This document shows, one piece after another, positions 34,030 through 41,232 of a stretch of 64,000 bases of DNA. This DNA is from an uncultured Candidatus Saccharibacteria bacterium (lineage in GTDB: Bacteria > Patescibacteriota > Saccharimonadia > Saccharimonadales > Saccharimonadaceae): NCBI GenBank assembly GCA_946414465.1, contig CAMKOP010000002.1, positions 62,001 through 126,000 on the forward strand, read 5' to 3'. Each line of letters begins with the position of its first letter. Positions within the stretch are counted from its first letter, which is position 1. The notes beneath the pieces are model-generated. The model saw only the letters and a program-made list of their open reading frames with translations. It searched no databases and was not told the origin of the DNA. A program made the position numbers and the translations under genes.

Positions 34030-34425
34030 ATGAAATCAAAATATCAGGTGATTGTTAAGACTTTGCCACAGGATGCTCCGAAAGATTTTGGGATGTCAGC
34101 AGCGTTAATTATTGCAAATTATTTTAAGATAGATGTTATATTTTTGAGGCCAGGGCATATGAAAACACCAGACCTATTAGTAAATAATGAAATATGGGAG
34201 CTTAAGAGTCCTAAAGGGAATGGTAAGAATACTATGCACAATATTATTAAAACTGCGAGAAAGCAATCAACCAACATCGTAATAGATTTAAGAAGATGCA
34301 AGATGAACAGAAGGAAAGCTCTTACTAGGATTAGGGATACATATAAAAAACGTAAACGAAAAATTGGGAAGTATTATATTATTGAAAAAGATGGGAGTAT
34401 TCTTGACATTATGAAGTATCTCTGA
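34030..34425 (+). CDS. Small nuclease resembling CdiA C-terminal tRNase domains
   Basis: A 131-aa protein with the motif PDLLVNNEIWELKSPKGNGK followed by NIIKTARKQSTNIVIDLRR. This resembles the toxin domain of certain CdiA C-termini and phage/ICE-associated nucleases. PD...E-x-K is a PD-(D/E)XK-like metal site, with a basic C-terminus suited to nucleic acid binding. It is stand-alone: no secretion domain and no adjacent immunity gene. The ATG at 34030 is preferred to TTG at 34021; there is no clear Shine-Dalgarno. It sits between two direct repeats of dus 3'-end sequence, suggesting acquisition. Confidence 0.6.
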   Translation: MKSKYQVIVKTLPQDAPKDFGMSAALIIANYFKIDVIFLRPGHMKTPDLLVNNEIWELKSPKGNGKNTMHNIIKTARKQSTNIVIDLRRCKMNRRKALTRIRDTYKKRKRKIGKYYIIEKDGSILDIMKYL

Positions 34426-34480
34426 TAAACTAGTTAATAGTAAGGCACTAAAGATACTTCAGTGTATACAATAGGCCTTC

Positions 34481-34505
34481 AAATAGCCCTTCGGGGCTAT
34501 TTTTG
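34481..34505. terminator. Bidirectional terminator with TTCG loop
   Basis: AAATAGCCC-TTCG-GGGCTATTT, with T-runs on the plus strand. It ends the nuclease gene and overlaps the dus stop codon. Confidence 0.85.
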
Positions 34506-35543
34506 GTGTTCGTACGTTTTGAGGATTTCGCGGGCTTCGGAGACGGAATGAGTTTCCATTAATTTCGCACGCAATTCCTTCGCGCCAGGGAAGTTGTTGA
34601 CGTAGATTTTGAAGAAATGCTTTAGGGGTTCGTAGGAAGGAGTATGCGAATGGGTGTTCGAGGAGCATTCGCGACAACGGGAGCGAACTTCGAAGCGAGC
34701 CCCGTGACGACGGGCGCGAGCGAGAAGGCGACGAGAACACTCGTTCGCATACTTTTCATATAGGTCTAGGTGTAGGTTCAAAAGCTCCATAAGCTCGTCG
34801 CGAGTGGGCTCGTGGTCGGTGAAGCAGTAGGGGTTCCCAAAAACACCGCGGCCAATCATGAAACCGTCGATTTCGGGATATTTGGCGTGTAATTCTAGGG
34901 TATGAGCGCGGTCTTTAATGTCGCCGTTGATGATTAGTTTGGTTTTGGGGCTGATTTTGTTGCGGAGCTCGACTATCTCTGGTATCAATTCGTAGTGAGC
35001 GGGCACTTTGCTCATTTCTTTTTTGGTACGAAGATGTACGGTAAGGGCGGCAGGGTGTTCATTGAGTAAAGTTGGTAGCCAAGTACGGAATTCATCAATA
35101 TCGATCCAACCGAGCCGTGTTTTAATGGAAACTGGTAAGTTGGTGGATTTTACAGCGTTACGGAAGCATTTTACAGCGAGGTCTGGAGTCTTGATCATGG
35201 CGGCGCCACCACCGGTCTTGTTGACATGTTTGTCGGGACAACCAAAATTGAGATCAACTCCAGCGAATCCTAATGAGGCAAGCGCCTGGCAAGTTTCCGC
35301 AAAATGAGTGGGATTTTTGCCCCAAATTTGAGCGATGATCGGAGCATCGCTAGGCGCTGTTTTGAGGCGCTCGAGGGCATTCCAGCGGCCTTTTTCGGAG
35401 GCATATGAGGAAACATTGGTGAATTCTGTAAAAAATAAGTCTGGGCGGCCAGCACTTGCAATCACCTGGCGAAACATGATATCAGTGACGCCTTCCATAG
35501 GGGCTAGAATTAAAAATGGTTTTGGTAGCTTATCCCAAATCAT
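34497..35543 (-). CDS. dus: tRNA-dihydrouridine synthase
   Basis: FMN enzyme reducing uridines in the tRNA D-loop. The 348-aa protein has APMEGVTDIMFR, the active-site region GVDLNFGCPDKHVNKTGGGAAM with catalytic Cys, SIKTRLGW, INGDIKD and MIGRGVFGNPY. Start 35543 follows minus-strand TAAAAT (35556-35551) by 7 nt. Residues 264-301 (Arg/Ser/Cys-rich, NECSRRLLARARRHGAR...) are encoded by a 113-bp palindromic insertion and are not typical of the family; they sit between the substrate-binding helices and the normal C-terminus (FFKIYVNNFPGAKELR). Confidence 0.92.
   Translation of the reverse strand: MIWDKLPKPFLILAPMEGVTDIMFRQVIASAGRPDLFFTEFTNVSSYASEKGRWNALERLKTAPSDAPIIAQIWGKNPTHFAETCQALASLGFAGVDLNFGCPDKHVNKTGGGAAMIKTPDLAVKCFRNAVKSTNLPVSIKTRLGWIDIDEFRTWLPTLLNEHPAALTVHLRTKKEMSKVPAHYELIPEIVELRNKISPKTKLIINGDIKDRAHTLELHAKYPEIDGFMIGRGVFGNPYCFTDHEPTRDELMELLNLHLDLYEKYANECSRRLLARARRHGARFEVRSRCRECSSNTHSHTPSYEPLKHFFKIYVNNFPGAKELRAKLMETHSVSEAREILKTYEHQK
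34521..34554 (+). repeat. Direct repeat, right copy (inside dus 3' end)
   Basis: Partner of 33947-33980. Here the sequence is the functional C-terminal coding part of dus on the minus strand. Confidence 0.7.
34641..34753. repeat. Palindromic element inserted in frame in dus
   Basis: Arms AGTATGCGAATGGGTGTTC (34641-34659) and GAACACTCGTTCGCATACT (34735-34753) match at 17 of 19 positions. Inside are a secondary stem ACGGG/CCCGT and a central CTTCGAAG palindrome. The element is GC-rich in an AT-rich genome and adds about 38 residues to Dus without breaking the frame. Confidence 0.7.
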
Positions 35544-35696
35544 AGCAGATATTTTACCATAATTTGTATAATTTGACAAATTAGAGGTATTTTATCAAAA
35601 TTATGGTTGATTTTTGAGAGAAACTATATTAAGATAGTAAGTATTCTCTTTGAGAGTGGTCCGTTATTGGAAGTACCTTTAAAAGGAGGGTTGATT

Positions 35697-36194
35697 ATGG
35701 GTATGCTTGTTGAAAAAGATTTAAAGAATGGCGATTCTGCTGTGCTATATGTGACGACTTGTTCTGACATAGATTCATCGTTTAAGCACAGTCGTAAATT
35801 CTTGGAGTGTCATGTAGTCGGGACGATTTACGGCTGTGACGAACTTGGATTGGACGATAGATACATCGTTCGATGTGCCGAGGATATCAGGGAAGAACCA
35901 TACAAAGGTGGTATTTATGCCTATGAGGCTTTGGTAAGTACACATTCCCCGTTTTTAATGACCTGGGAGCAGTTTGAAGAGCTTAGAAGCGATTATAATA
36001 GTCTCTCTAGATGGTTATATGAGGTTAGCAATTTGATTATGGGACTTAATGTTCCAGAAGAAATGGCTAATTGGCAACACGAACTTTGTAAAATCATGCT
36101 TGGGCTCGGAATCGATGATTTCGAAGAAGTCATTAAAGATATAAAACAAGATTTTATACCTGGTGAGATGGAAGTAATATGCTTTCCATCATAG
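35697..36194 (+). CDS. Hypothetical 165-aa protein
   Basis: Acidic soluble protein with no signal peptide or membrane helix. The N-terminal half looks beta-rich (AVLYVTTCSDID, HVVGTIYGCDELG) and the C-terminal half helical (SLSRWLYEVSNLIMGLNVPEEM). I recognise no family. The frame is open further upstream, but an AGGAGGG Shine-Dalgarno at 35684-35690 fixes the start at ATG 35697. TTGACA at 35573-35578 could be part of its promoter; the gene ends in a strong hairpin pair. Confidence 0.6.
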   Translation: MGMLVEKDLKNGDSAVLYVTTCSDIDSSFKHSRKFLECHVVGTIYGCDELGLDDRYIVRCAEDIREEPYKGGIYAYEALVSTHSPFLMTWEQFEELRSDYNSLSRWLYEVSNLIMGLNVPEEMANWQHELCKIMLGLGIDDFEEVIKDIKQDFIPGEMEVICFPS

Positions 36195-36262
36195 CTTGCT
36201 TTTCCTACCGTGTAGGGAAGCTCATACCTCTTTACACCCCCTCTTTATAGAGGGGGTTATTC
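36193..36262 (+). terminator. Two hairpins downstream of the 165-aa gene
   Basis: A first stem-loop (AGCTT...CCTAC-CGT-GTAGG...AAGCT, 36193-36222) is followed by a perfect 9-bp stem ACCCCCTCT/AGAGGGGGT (36236-36257) with loop TTAT. The T-run is short. Confidence 0.65.
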
Positions 36263-36296
36263 AATAGAAAATATGTTATAATTAAATTACTCATGC

Positions 36297-36424
36297 TATA
36301 CTTCGGTCACTGGCAATGAGAAAAGTTTAAGGTTGTAGGTATCGTCATTTATGCCTATAACTAGGAGCCAATAAAACAGGCTCGCATAGATGACTTCTTT
36401 TATTAAAATAATTGGAGTCTAACT
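36297..36424 (+). promoter_or_regulatory. Promoter and structured leader of the 83-aa gene
   Basis: TGCTATACT (-10 at 36297-36302; another TATAAT at 36277-36282) precedes a leader of about 115 nt. GTTGTAGG (36332-36339) pairs with CCTATAAC (36354-36361), and GAGCC (36365-36369) with GGCTC (36379-36383). The first loop contains GTCAT (36344-36348), which can pair with ATGAC (36390-36394) beyond the second hairpin, a possible long-range pseudoknot. It ends in GGAG 8 nt before the ATG. Confidence 0.45.
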
Positions 36425-36676
36425 ATGAAAAACTTTAATAAAAATAAAACAGAACGAGTCGAAGTGATGGCTCTGTTCGGTTACGAGATGACACCTTGCC
36501 AACCGTTGACTTTTCGGCGGCGCGGGGAAAGCGAAACCGAGGTAACAGAACTTCTAGCGACGCAAGTGCGGTTCGTAGGGAGGACGGCTATCCATATATT
36601 CGATGTTCTGGTTGGTCGGGAAAGAGTGACACTGGAGTTTAACTCTAGTGATCTTGCCTGGTCAATATCAAAGTAA
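36425..36676 (+). CDS. Hypothetical 83-aa protein
   Basis: Small basic protein, beta-rich in its second half (TEVTELLATQVRFVGRTAIHIFDVLVGRERVTLEF). No family recognised and no membrane segment. It has a long structured leader and a private terminator. Base composition of the middle part (36490-36580) is richer in GC than its surroundings. Confidence 0.5.
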   Translation: MKNFNKNKTERVEVMALFGYEMTPCQPLTFRRRGESETEVTELLATQVRFVGRTAIHIFDVLVGRERVTLEFNSSDLAWSISK

Positions 36677-36679
36677 ATT

Positions 36680-36704
36680 TAGCCCCTTTTATAGGGGCTA
36701 TTTA
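36680..36704 (+). terminator. Rho-independent terminator
   Basis: TAGCCCC and GGGGCTA form a 7-bp hairpin followed by TTTAC, right after the 83-aa gene. Confidence 0.75.
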
Positions 36705-36796
36705 CTATTATACTTGCATTTTTTAGCGATTTGTGCTATAATATAGTTATCAGTTGTCACTTTTTGTGACAAAGTTGTTTAAAAAGGAGGGTTAAG

Positions 36797-37378
36797 ATGC
36801 TTTATTGCAAAAGTAGCAAGTTTTTGAAGTCTCTAGATGAGATCGATGTCGACAAAAGATTAGTTGACTTAATCGGTGGTGTGACTGCTGATAGACTTCT
36901 GCTGGGAATCAGAAATGGAAATCTGATAAATAGTATTATTAGTTGGGCTATCCCGATTGATGAAGACGTAGACGAGGATAACACATGGTTATATTTAGAT
37001 ATGATTAATGATGTTAAAGACACCTTGAAACTTCAGGGGTATATTCGTAACGACCTTGATGATGTAGTGATGCCGGAAAGGTATTTTGTAGAGAATTATG
37101 CAATTCCTTGCGGTTTGGTTGATAGAGAAATATGTCAGCCTTATTATTACTCAAACAAAGTGTACGAAACTTATAGTTTTGAATATGATCGTCTTCGGAT
37201 TATTATGAATATTTTGGAGGAAGAACTCGACGATGAGCAATTTAATGCGGTAAGATGTGACGTGATGTACGCAGATGAATGGTGCAGTGAAGAGCCCAAA
37301 AGTATTACAAATGCTCGTCGGTATTTAACTGACAACTGCAAGCGTTTAAAACAGCGTTTTAACGTTTGTTGGTTATAA
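36797..37378 (+). CDS. Hypothetical 193-aa protein
   Basis: Acidic, largely helical soluble protein (DDVVMPERYFVENYAIPCG; IIMNILEEELDDEQFNAVRC). I recognise no family; six Cys are present but not in a zinc pattern. Promoter TTGCAT (36714-36719), 17-nt spacer and TGCTATAAT (-10 at 36737-36742). A TTGTCAC/GTGACAA hairpin (36754-36772) lies in the leader, then AGGAGGG 6 nt before ATG, and a strong terminator follows. The full set of signals supports expression. Confidence 0.6.
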   Translation: MLYCKSSKFLKSLDEIDVDKRLVDLIGGVTADRLLLGIRNGNLINSIISWAIPIDEDVDEDNTWLYLDMINDVKDTLKLQGYIRNDLDDVVMPERYFVENYAIPCGLVDREICQPYYYSNKVYETYSFEYDRLRIIMNILEEELDDEQFNAVRCDVMYADEWCSEEPKSITNARRYLTDNCKRLKQRFNVCWL

Positions 37379-37389
37379 CCTTCCTTTTG

Positions 37390-37417
37390 CCCTGGTCTAA
37401 ATAGGCCAGGGTTTTTT
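37390..37417 (+). terminator. Rho-independent terminator
   Basis: CCCTGG and CCAGGG stem followed by TTTTTT; ends the 193-aa gene. Confidence 0.85.
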
Positions 37418-37434
37418 CATGTTATAATTGTTAT

Positions 37435-38511
37435 GTGCAAGATTTAGAAAAAAGACTAAGTGAACTGAAGGGGGAATTTTTACAGGTTTATGATAAATTG
37501 GCGATCGCTGATAAATTAGCATTGAAGCATACTTTGGAAAAAGAGGTGGCAGAACCGGATATTTGGAAAGATGTGGCGACGGCGACAGCTAAAAATCAGG
37601 AATTGTCGCGTCTTTCTGAAGAGGTGCAGCCGTGGGAATTATTGAGAACACAGATTGAAGATATAGGTGAGTTAATAAAAATGGCGGATGAGGATTTGAA
37701 GGATGAGATGGGCGAACAGATTGGTGCGATGGAAGCGGAGTTAGTGAAGTTGCGCAAAAGCCTGAGGTTTCAGGGGCCTTATGACGCAAATGATGCAATT
37801 GTACGAATTACCTCTGGTGCTGGTGGCACAGAGGCGATGGATTGGGCATCGATGTTAGAGCGGATGTATTTAAGATTTTTTGAGAAAAAAGGTTTCAGGG
37901 CGGTATGTTTGGAGCGAGTTTCTGGTGAAGAGGCGGGTATTAAAACTGCTGTTTATGAAGTAAGTGGTGCGAATGCTTATGGATTTTTGAAATCTGAGCA
38001 TGGAGTACATAGATTGGTGAGATTATCACCGTTTAATGCGAATAATTTGAGGCAGACGTCATTTGCATTAGTGGAGATTTTGCCGGTGATTAAAGCAGAT
38101 ACAGAGGTGGTAATTGACGATAAAGATCTTCGTATTGATGTGTATCACGCTGGTGGACATGGCGGTCAATCGGTGAATACGACCAATTCGGCGGTGAGAA
38201 TTACGCATATTCCGACGAATACGGTGGTGGCAATTCAAAATGAACGATCACAGCTTCAGAATAAAGAAAAGGCGATGGAGATTTTAAGGGGTAAATTGGT
38301 GCAGATGCAATTAGAACAACATGCGGAAACGATTGGAGAGCTTCGAGCCGGTGAATCAGCTGGTTGGGGACAGCAGATTAGGAATTATGTACTGCAACCT
38401 TATAAACTAGTAAAAGATACACGAACTGGATATGAATCCAAAGAGCCTGATGATGTATTAGATGGTGAGATTGACGGGTTTATTGATGCTTATTTGGAAA
38501 ATACGGTTTAA
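37435..38511 (+). CDS. prfB: Peptide chain release factor 2
   Basis: Terminates translation at UGA and UAA. The 358-aa protein has the N-terminal coiled coil, the RF2-type anticodon tripeptide SPF (VRLSPFNANN) and the catalytic GGQ (HAGGHGGQSVNTTNSAVRITH). The start is GTG at 37435, exactly 6 nt after TATAAT (37423-37428), so the mRNA begins at a GTG. The programmed +1 frameshift found in many prfB genes is absent: the frame is continuous. Presence of RF2 agrees with UGA being a stop here. Confidence 0.95.
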   Translation: MQDLEKRLSELKGEFLQVYDKLAIADKLALKHTLEKEVAEPDIWKDVATATAKNQELSRLSEEVQPWELLRTQIEDIGELIKMADEDLKDEMGEQIGAMEAELVKLRKSLRFQGPYDANDAIVRITSGAGGTEAMDWASMLERMYLRFFEKKGFRAVCLERVSGEEAGIKTAVYEVSGANAYGFLKSEHGVHRLVRLSPFNANNLRQTSFALVEILPVIKADTEVVIDDKDLRIDVYHAGGHGGQSVNTTNSAVRITHIPTNTVVAIQNERSQLQNKEKAMEILRGKLVQMQLEQHAETIGELRAGESAGWGQQIRNYVLQPYKLVKDTRTGYESKEPDDVLDGEIDGFIDAYLENTV

Positions 38512-38514
38512 ATA

Positions 38515-38542
38515 TTGACTTTTATTATTTTTATGCTATAAT
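38515..38542 (+). promoter_or_regulatory. Promoter of the 168-aa gene
   Basis: TTGACT (38515-38520), 16-nt spacer, TATAAT (38537-38542) preceded by TGC. The leader to ATG 38636 is about 87 nt and ends in GGAAGG. Confidence 0.75.
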
Positions 38543-38635
38543 ATATTATATATAAGAGTTGTGCTAATTGACGCCTAACTTGTAGTTTAAATCTTTAAGG
38601 GTGATGGGATGCGTAGTTTGAAAGGAAGGTAAAAG

Positions 38636-39142
38636 ATGTCATTTTATATTACGGTTGAAAACAGTGCATATTCTCATAAACCTCCAAAATACTATATCAC
38701 GGCTGAGAATTTTGTCATAATAGATGAATGTGCGGAAAACGGTGAAGGAGTTGCTGTTTTGTTTAAGATTCCAGCTGAAAGTTATGATGATTGTTTTAGG
38801 GGTAGTGGTTTGACATCGATGACTGAATTCATATTCGGAGCTAATAGGTTTTTAGTTAAGGATGATTATGCTTTTTTATATACGATATCGCTTCGGAAAC
38901 TTGGCGTTGAAGGACCTATGTTTAATCGTTTGCTGAAGGCTAACATTAATTCTCTAGGCGACATAATAAATCATGATGCAAATTATTATCTTAATGAAAT
39001 GAAAGTGAAGAGAAAGGACTTCGTAGACTTAATTGATACTGTAGCTTTTTGGCTTAAGAATAATTATCATCTTGATGTTGTAGTGTGGCACAGAGTGCAG
39101 CGGGCTTTACTGTTAAGTATGTCGGATACAACTAGCCTTTAA
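38636..39142 (+). CDS. Hypothetical protein with RNA polymerase alpha-CTD-like domain
   Basis: A 168-aa protein. The first 80 residues match nothing I know. Residues about 84-150 (ISLRKLGVEGPMFNRLLKANINSLGDIINHDANYYLNEM broken across the region) follow the helix-hairpin-helix pattern of the alpha subunit C-terminal domain: a Leu-Gly turn, an N-x-L-x-x-A-x-I motif and a following G-D-I helix. Such domains bind DNA or partner proteins. The neighbour at 39283 has a clearer copy. Own promoter and terminator. Function unknown; a transcription-related role is inference. Confidence 0.55.
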   Translation: MSFYITVENSAYSHKPPKYYITAENFVIIDECAENGEGVAVLFKIPAESYDDCFRGSGLTSMTEFIFGANRFLVKDDYAFLYTISLRKLGVEGPMFNRLLKANINSLGDIINHDANYYLNEMKVKRKDFVDLIDTVAFWLKNNYHLDVVVWHRVQRALLLSMSDTTSL

Positions 39143-39149
39143 GGAATGA

Positions 39150-39177
39150 ACCCCCAGCGGTTAGCTGGGGGGTTTGC
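39150..39177 (+). terminator. Rho-independent terminator
   Basis: CCCCCAGC, loop GGTTA and GCTGGGGG followed by GTTTGCTTT, ending the 168-aa gene. Confidence 0.85.
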
Positions 39178-39196
39178 TTTGAAATATGGTTTAAAT

Positions 39197-39225
39197 TTGA
39201 CTATTTATAGATTTTATAGTATAAT
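39197..39225 (+). promoter_or_regulatory. Promoter of the 166-aa gene
   Basis: TTGACT (39197-39202), 17-nt spacer and TATAAT (39220-39225); leader about 50 nt, Shine-Dalgarno AAGGGGGG. Confidence 0.75.
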
Positions 39226-39282
39226 TTTTACGAGATTATGTTTGCGTCATAATAGTATTTAAAGGTAATAAGGGGGGATAAA

Positions 39283-39783
39283 ATGGTAAAGACAAGTATC
39301 CAAATCGATATAGAAACAGAGAATGTTGAAGAATTAAAAAACGAACTGATGAAAATGGTTTCGGAGTTTATTAATCCGAAATTGTTAGATTCGGATGATA
39401 ACACTGAGAGTATATCAAAAAGCAAAGAGAGCATTGACACGAATCCTTACTTTGTTCCTATTTCAGATCTTGGTTTCTCTACGAAAACACGAAAGGCTTT
39501 AGCCTATTCTGGCATTCTGAGCGTTGGGGACATTTTAGAGAAAAATGCTGAAGAATTATTACAGTGTCCAAGAGTGGGCGTAGTGTCATTTTATGAATTG
39601 ATAGATCGCTTGAAATTATGGGCGGAGAAGAATAAAAACGCTTCGGTGGTCGAATGGGTAAATCGTGAATATGATTATTACGAAAGATTCTTAAAAAAAC
39701 GGGGGGACGATGAAATAATAAAGTCTGCGTTGTTTAACCGTGAAAAAAAAGAAACAACCATTGAAAGCTCCCCCGACAATTAG
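39283..39783 (+). CDS. Stand-alone RNA polymerase alpha-CTD-like protein
   Basis: A 166-aa protein. The acidic N-terminus (1-55) has a heptad-like helix (VEELKNELMKMVSEF). Residues about 62-122 read ISDLGFSTKTRKALAYSG, then ILSVGDILEKNAEELLQC and PRVGVVSFYELIDRLK. This tracks the alpha-CTD of RNA polymerase (DL-S-R---L---I-TVGDL------L---R-G--S--E). No rpoA N-terminal domain is present. It could bind UP-element-like DNA or transcription factors, but nothing shows a partner. The stop codon lies at the edge of the terminator stem. Confidence 0.6.
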   Translation: MVKTSIQIDIETENVEELKNELMKMVSEFINPKLLDSDDNTESISKSKESIDTNPYFVPISDLGFSTKTRKALAYSGILSVGDILEKNAEELLQCPRVGVVSFYELIDRLKLWAEKNKNASVVEWVNREYDYYERFLKKRGDDEIIKSALFNREKKETTIESSPDN

Positions 39784-39797
39784 TCGGGGGATTTTTA
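39770..39797 (+). terminator. Rho-independent terminator
   Basis: CCCCCGAC, loop AATTA and GTCGGGGG followed by ATTTTT; isolates the 166-aa gene from the ribosomal cluster. Confidence 0.88.
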
Positions 39798-39819
39798 TGC
39801 TTGATTTTCAAATTAGGGG

Positions 39820-40009
39820 TTGGCAAGGGGAAAAATGTGTGATATAATTGGAACGTTAATCTAGACATAAGGAGAGGTCCGTAAACTCACGAACGGAAAC
39901 CAGCCTAAAAGTCTAGTTATTTACGTGTTAAAAATATTAAAAAATTGCGGGAAGTGTTTTTGCCTGATGTACAGAGGCAAAAATCGGCAATATAAAGGAA
40001 AGGAATAGA
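39820..40009 (+). promoter_or_regulatory. Promoter and structured leader of the ribosomal protein operon
   Basis: TTGGCA (39820-39825), 17-nt spacer and TATAAT (39843-39848) start a leader of about 155 nt. CTAGAC (39861-39866) pairs with GTCTAG (39911-39916), enclosing TCCGT/ACGGA (39878-39882, 39893-39897). A second hairpin TTTTTGCCT/AGGCAAAAA (39957-39965, 39975-39983) precedes the Shine-Dalgarno. S10-operon leaders in other bacteria are bound by L4 for autoregulation; a similar role is inferred, without recognised sequence homology. Confidence 0.6.
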
Positions 40010-40630
40010 ATGCAAGTCATTCTCGGCACCAAAATTGGTATGACCCAGATTATCGGTGATGACGGTGTAGTTACTCCTGTGACTATTCTGCAAGCCGGTC
40101 CGTGCACGGTGACTCAGATAAAGACTGTCGAAACCGATGGTTATAATGCTGTGCAAGTGGGCTACGGTCAGGGTAAGAATCTGAGCAAGTCGGTTTCTGG
40201 TCACGTAAAGAAGGCCGGAGAAAAAATAAGTCCTAAAATCCTGAAAGAATTTCGCGTTGAGGAGATTCCGGAAGGAATGAAGATTGGCGACACTATCACG
40301 ATCGAGGATTTTAAACTCGGCGACAAGGTAGCAGTTACTGGTACTTCAAAGGGCAAAGGTTATGCTGGTACGGTGAAGCGTTACAACTTCAACGAATCAC
40401 GCAATACACATGGTTTTAAGGGCAATATTCGTCGAGTCGGTTCGATTGGTTCGATGTACCCACAAAAAGTATTTAAAGGCAAGAAGATGCCTGGCCGAAT
40501 GGGCCACGATAAAGTTACTGTGAAGAATTTGACAGTTGCCTATATTGATACCGAAAAGAATTTAATCGGTCTCAAAGGCGCAGTACCTGGTCCAAACAAA
40601 GGTATCGTAAGCGTGGAGGGAAAGGAGTAA
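40010..40630 (+). CDS. rplC: 50S ribosomal protein L3
   Basis: The 206-aa L3 protein begins MQVILGTKIGMTQIIGDDG and has the conserved loop FNESRNTHGFKGNIRRVGSIGSM (interrupted near residue 135) and GRMGHDKVTVKNL. It nucleates 50S assembly near the peptidyl transferase centre. It is the first gene of the cluster: rpsJ (S10), which usually precedes it, is not here. Shine-Dalgarno AAAGGAAAGG. Confidence 0.96.
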   Translation: MQVILGTKIGMTQIIGDDGVVTPVTILQAGPCTVTQIKTVETDGYNAVQVGYGQGKNLSKSVSGHVKKAGEKISPKILKEFRVEEIPEGMKIGDTITIEDFKLGDKVAVTGTSKGKGYAGTVKRYNFNESRNTHGFKGNIRRVGSIGSMYPQKVFKGKKMPGRMGHDKVTVKNLTVAYIDTEKNLIGLKGAVPGPNKGIVSVEGKE

Positions 40631-40631
40631 T

Positions 40632-41231
40632 ATGGCTACACTAAATAAAGACATTTTTGGTCTAAATGTAGAAAATCATGAACTCGTGAAACTCGCTTAT
40701 GATGCGTATCTCGCAAACTCTCGTTCATCTCACGCTAAAACCTTGAAGCGTGGTGAAGTACGTGGTGGTGGTAAAAAGCCATGGAGACAGAAAGGTACTG
40801 GTAGAGCTCGTTTTGGTTCTACTCGTAACCCGATTTGGCGTCATGGTGGTGTGGCCTTTGGTCGCACTGGTAACGAAAACTTCACTAAGAAGTTGTCGCG
40901 CAGCTCTAAACAATTGGCGGTGCGTCAAGCATTGTCGATGAAAAATGCTGCTAAGGCAGTCGTGGTGCTTGATAAGGAAGTTAAACTTACCGGTAAGACT
41001 AAAGATGCTGTAAAAGTACTCAAAGATTTGAAACTTGAGAATAAGAATGTACTAGCAGTAGTAGCGGAAAAAACTCCAGAAGTACTTCGCTCTACTAATA
41101 ATTTGCCAAATGTTAAATTGGTTCGTGCAACTTATCTCAATGTATTCGATATCATGAATGCTGATGCAGTTGTATTTTCTGAAGCAGCACTTAAAGCTAC
41201 ATCTGAGTGGCTATTAGGAAAGGAGAAGTAA
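40632..41231 (+). CDS. rplD: 50S ribosomal protein L4
   Basis: 199 aa with the typical extended loop KRGEVRGGGKKPWRQKGTG and GRARFGSTRNPIWRHGGVAFG, which reaches into the exit tunnel. One base separates it from rplC. L4 is the known autoregulator of S10 operons in enterobacteria; whether it binds the leader here is unknown. Confidence 0.95.
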   Translation: MATLNKDIFGLNVENHELVKLAYDAYLANSRSSHAKTLKRGEVRGGGKKPWRQKGTGRARFGSTRNPIWRHGGVAFGRTGNENFTKKLSRSSKQLAVRQALSMKNAAKAVVVLDKEVKLTGKTKDAVKVLKDLKLENKNVLAVVAEKTPEVLRSTNNLPNVKLVRATYLNVFDIMNADAVVFSEAALKATSEWLLGKEK

Positions 41232-41232
41232 G

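Noticed and set aside
37435..37530. Programmed frameshift in prfB
   Set aside because: The reading frame is continuous and no CTTTGA slippery stop is present near codon 25.
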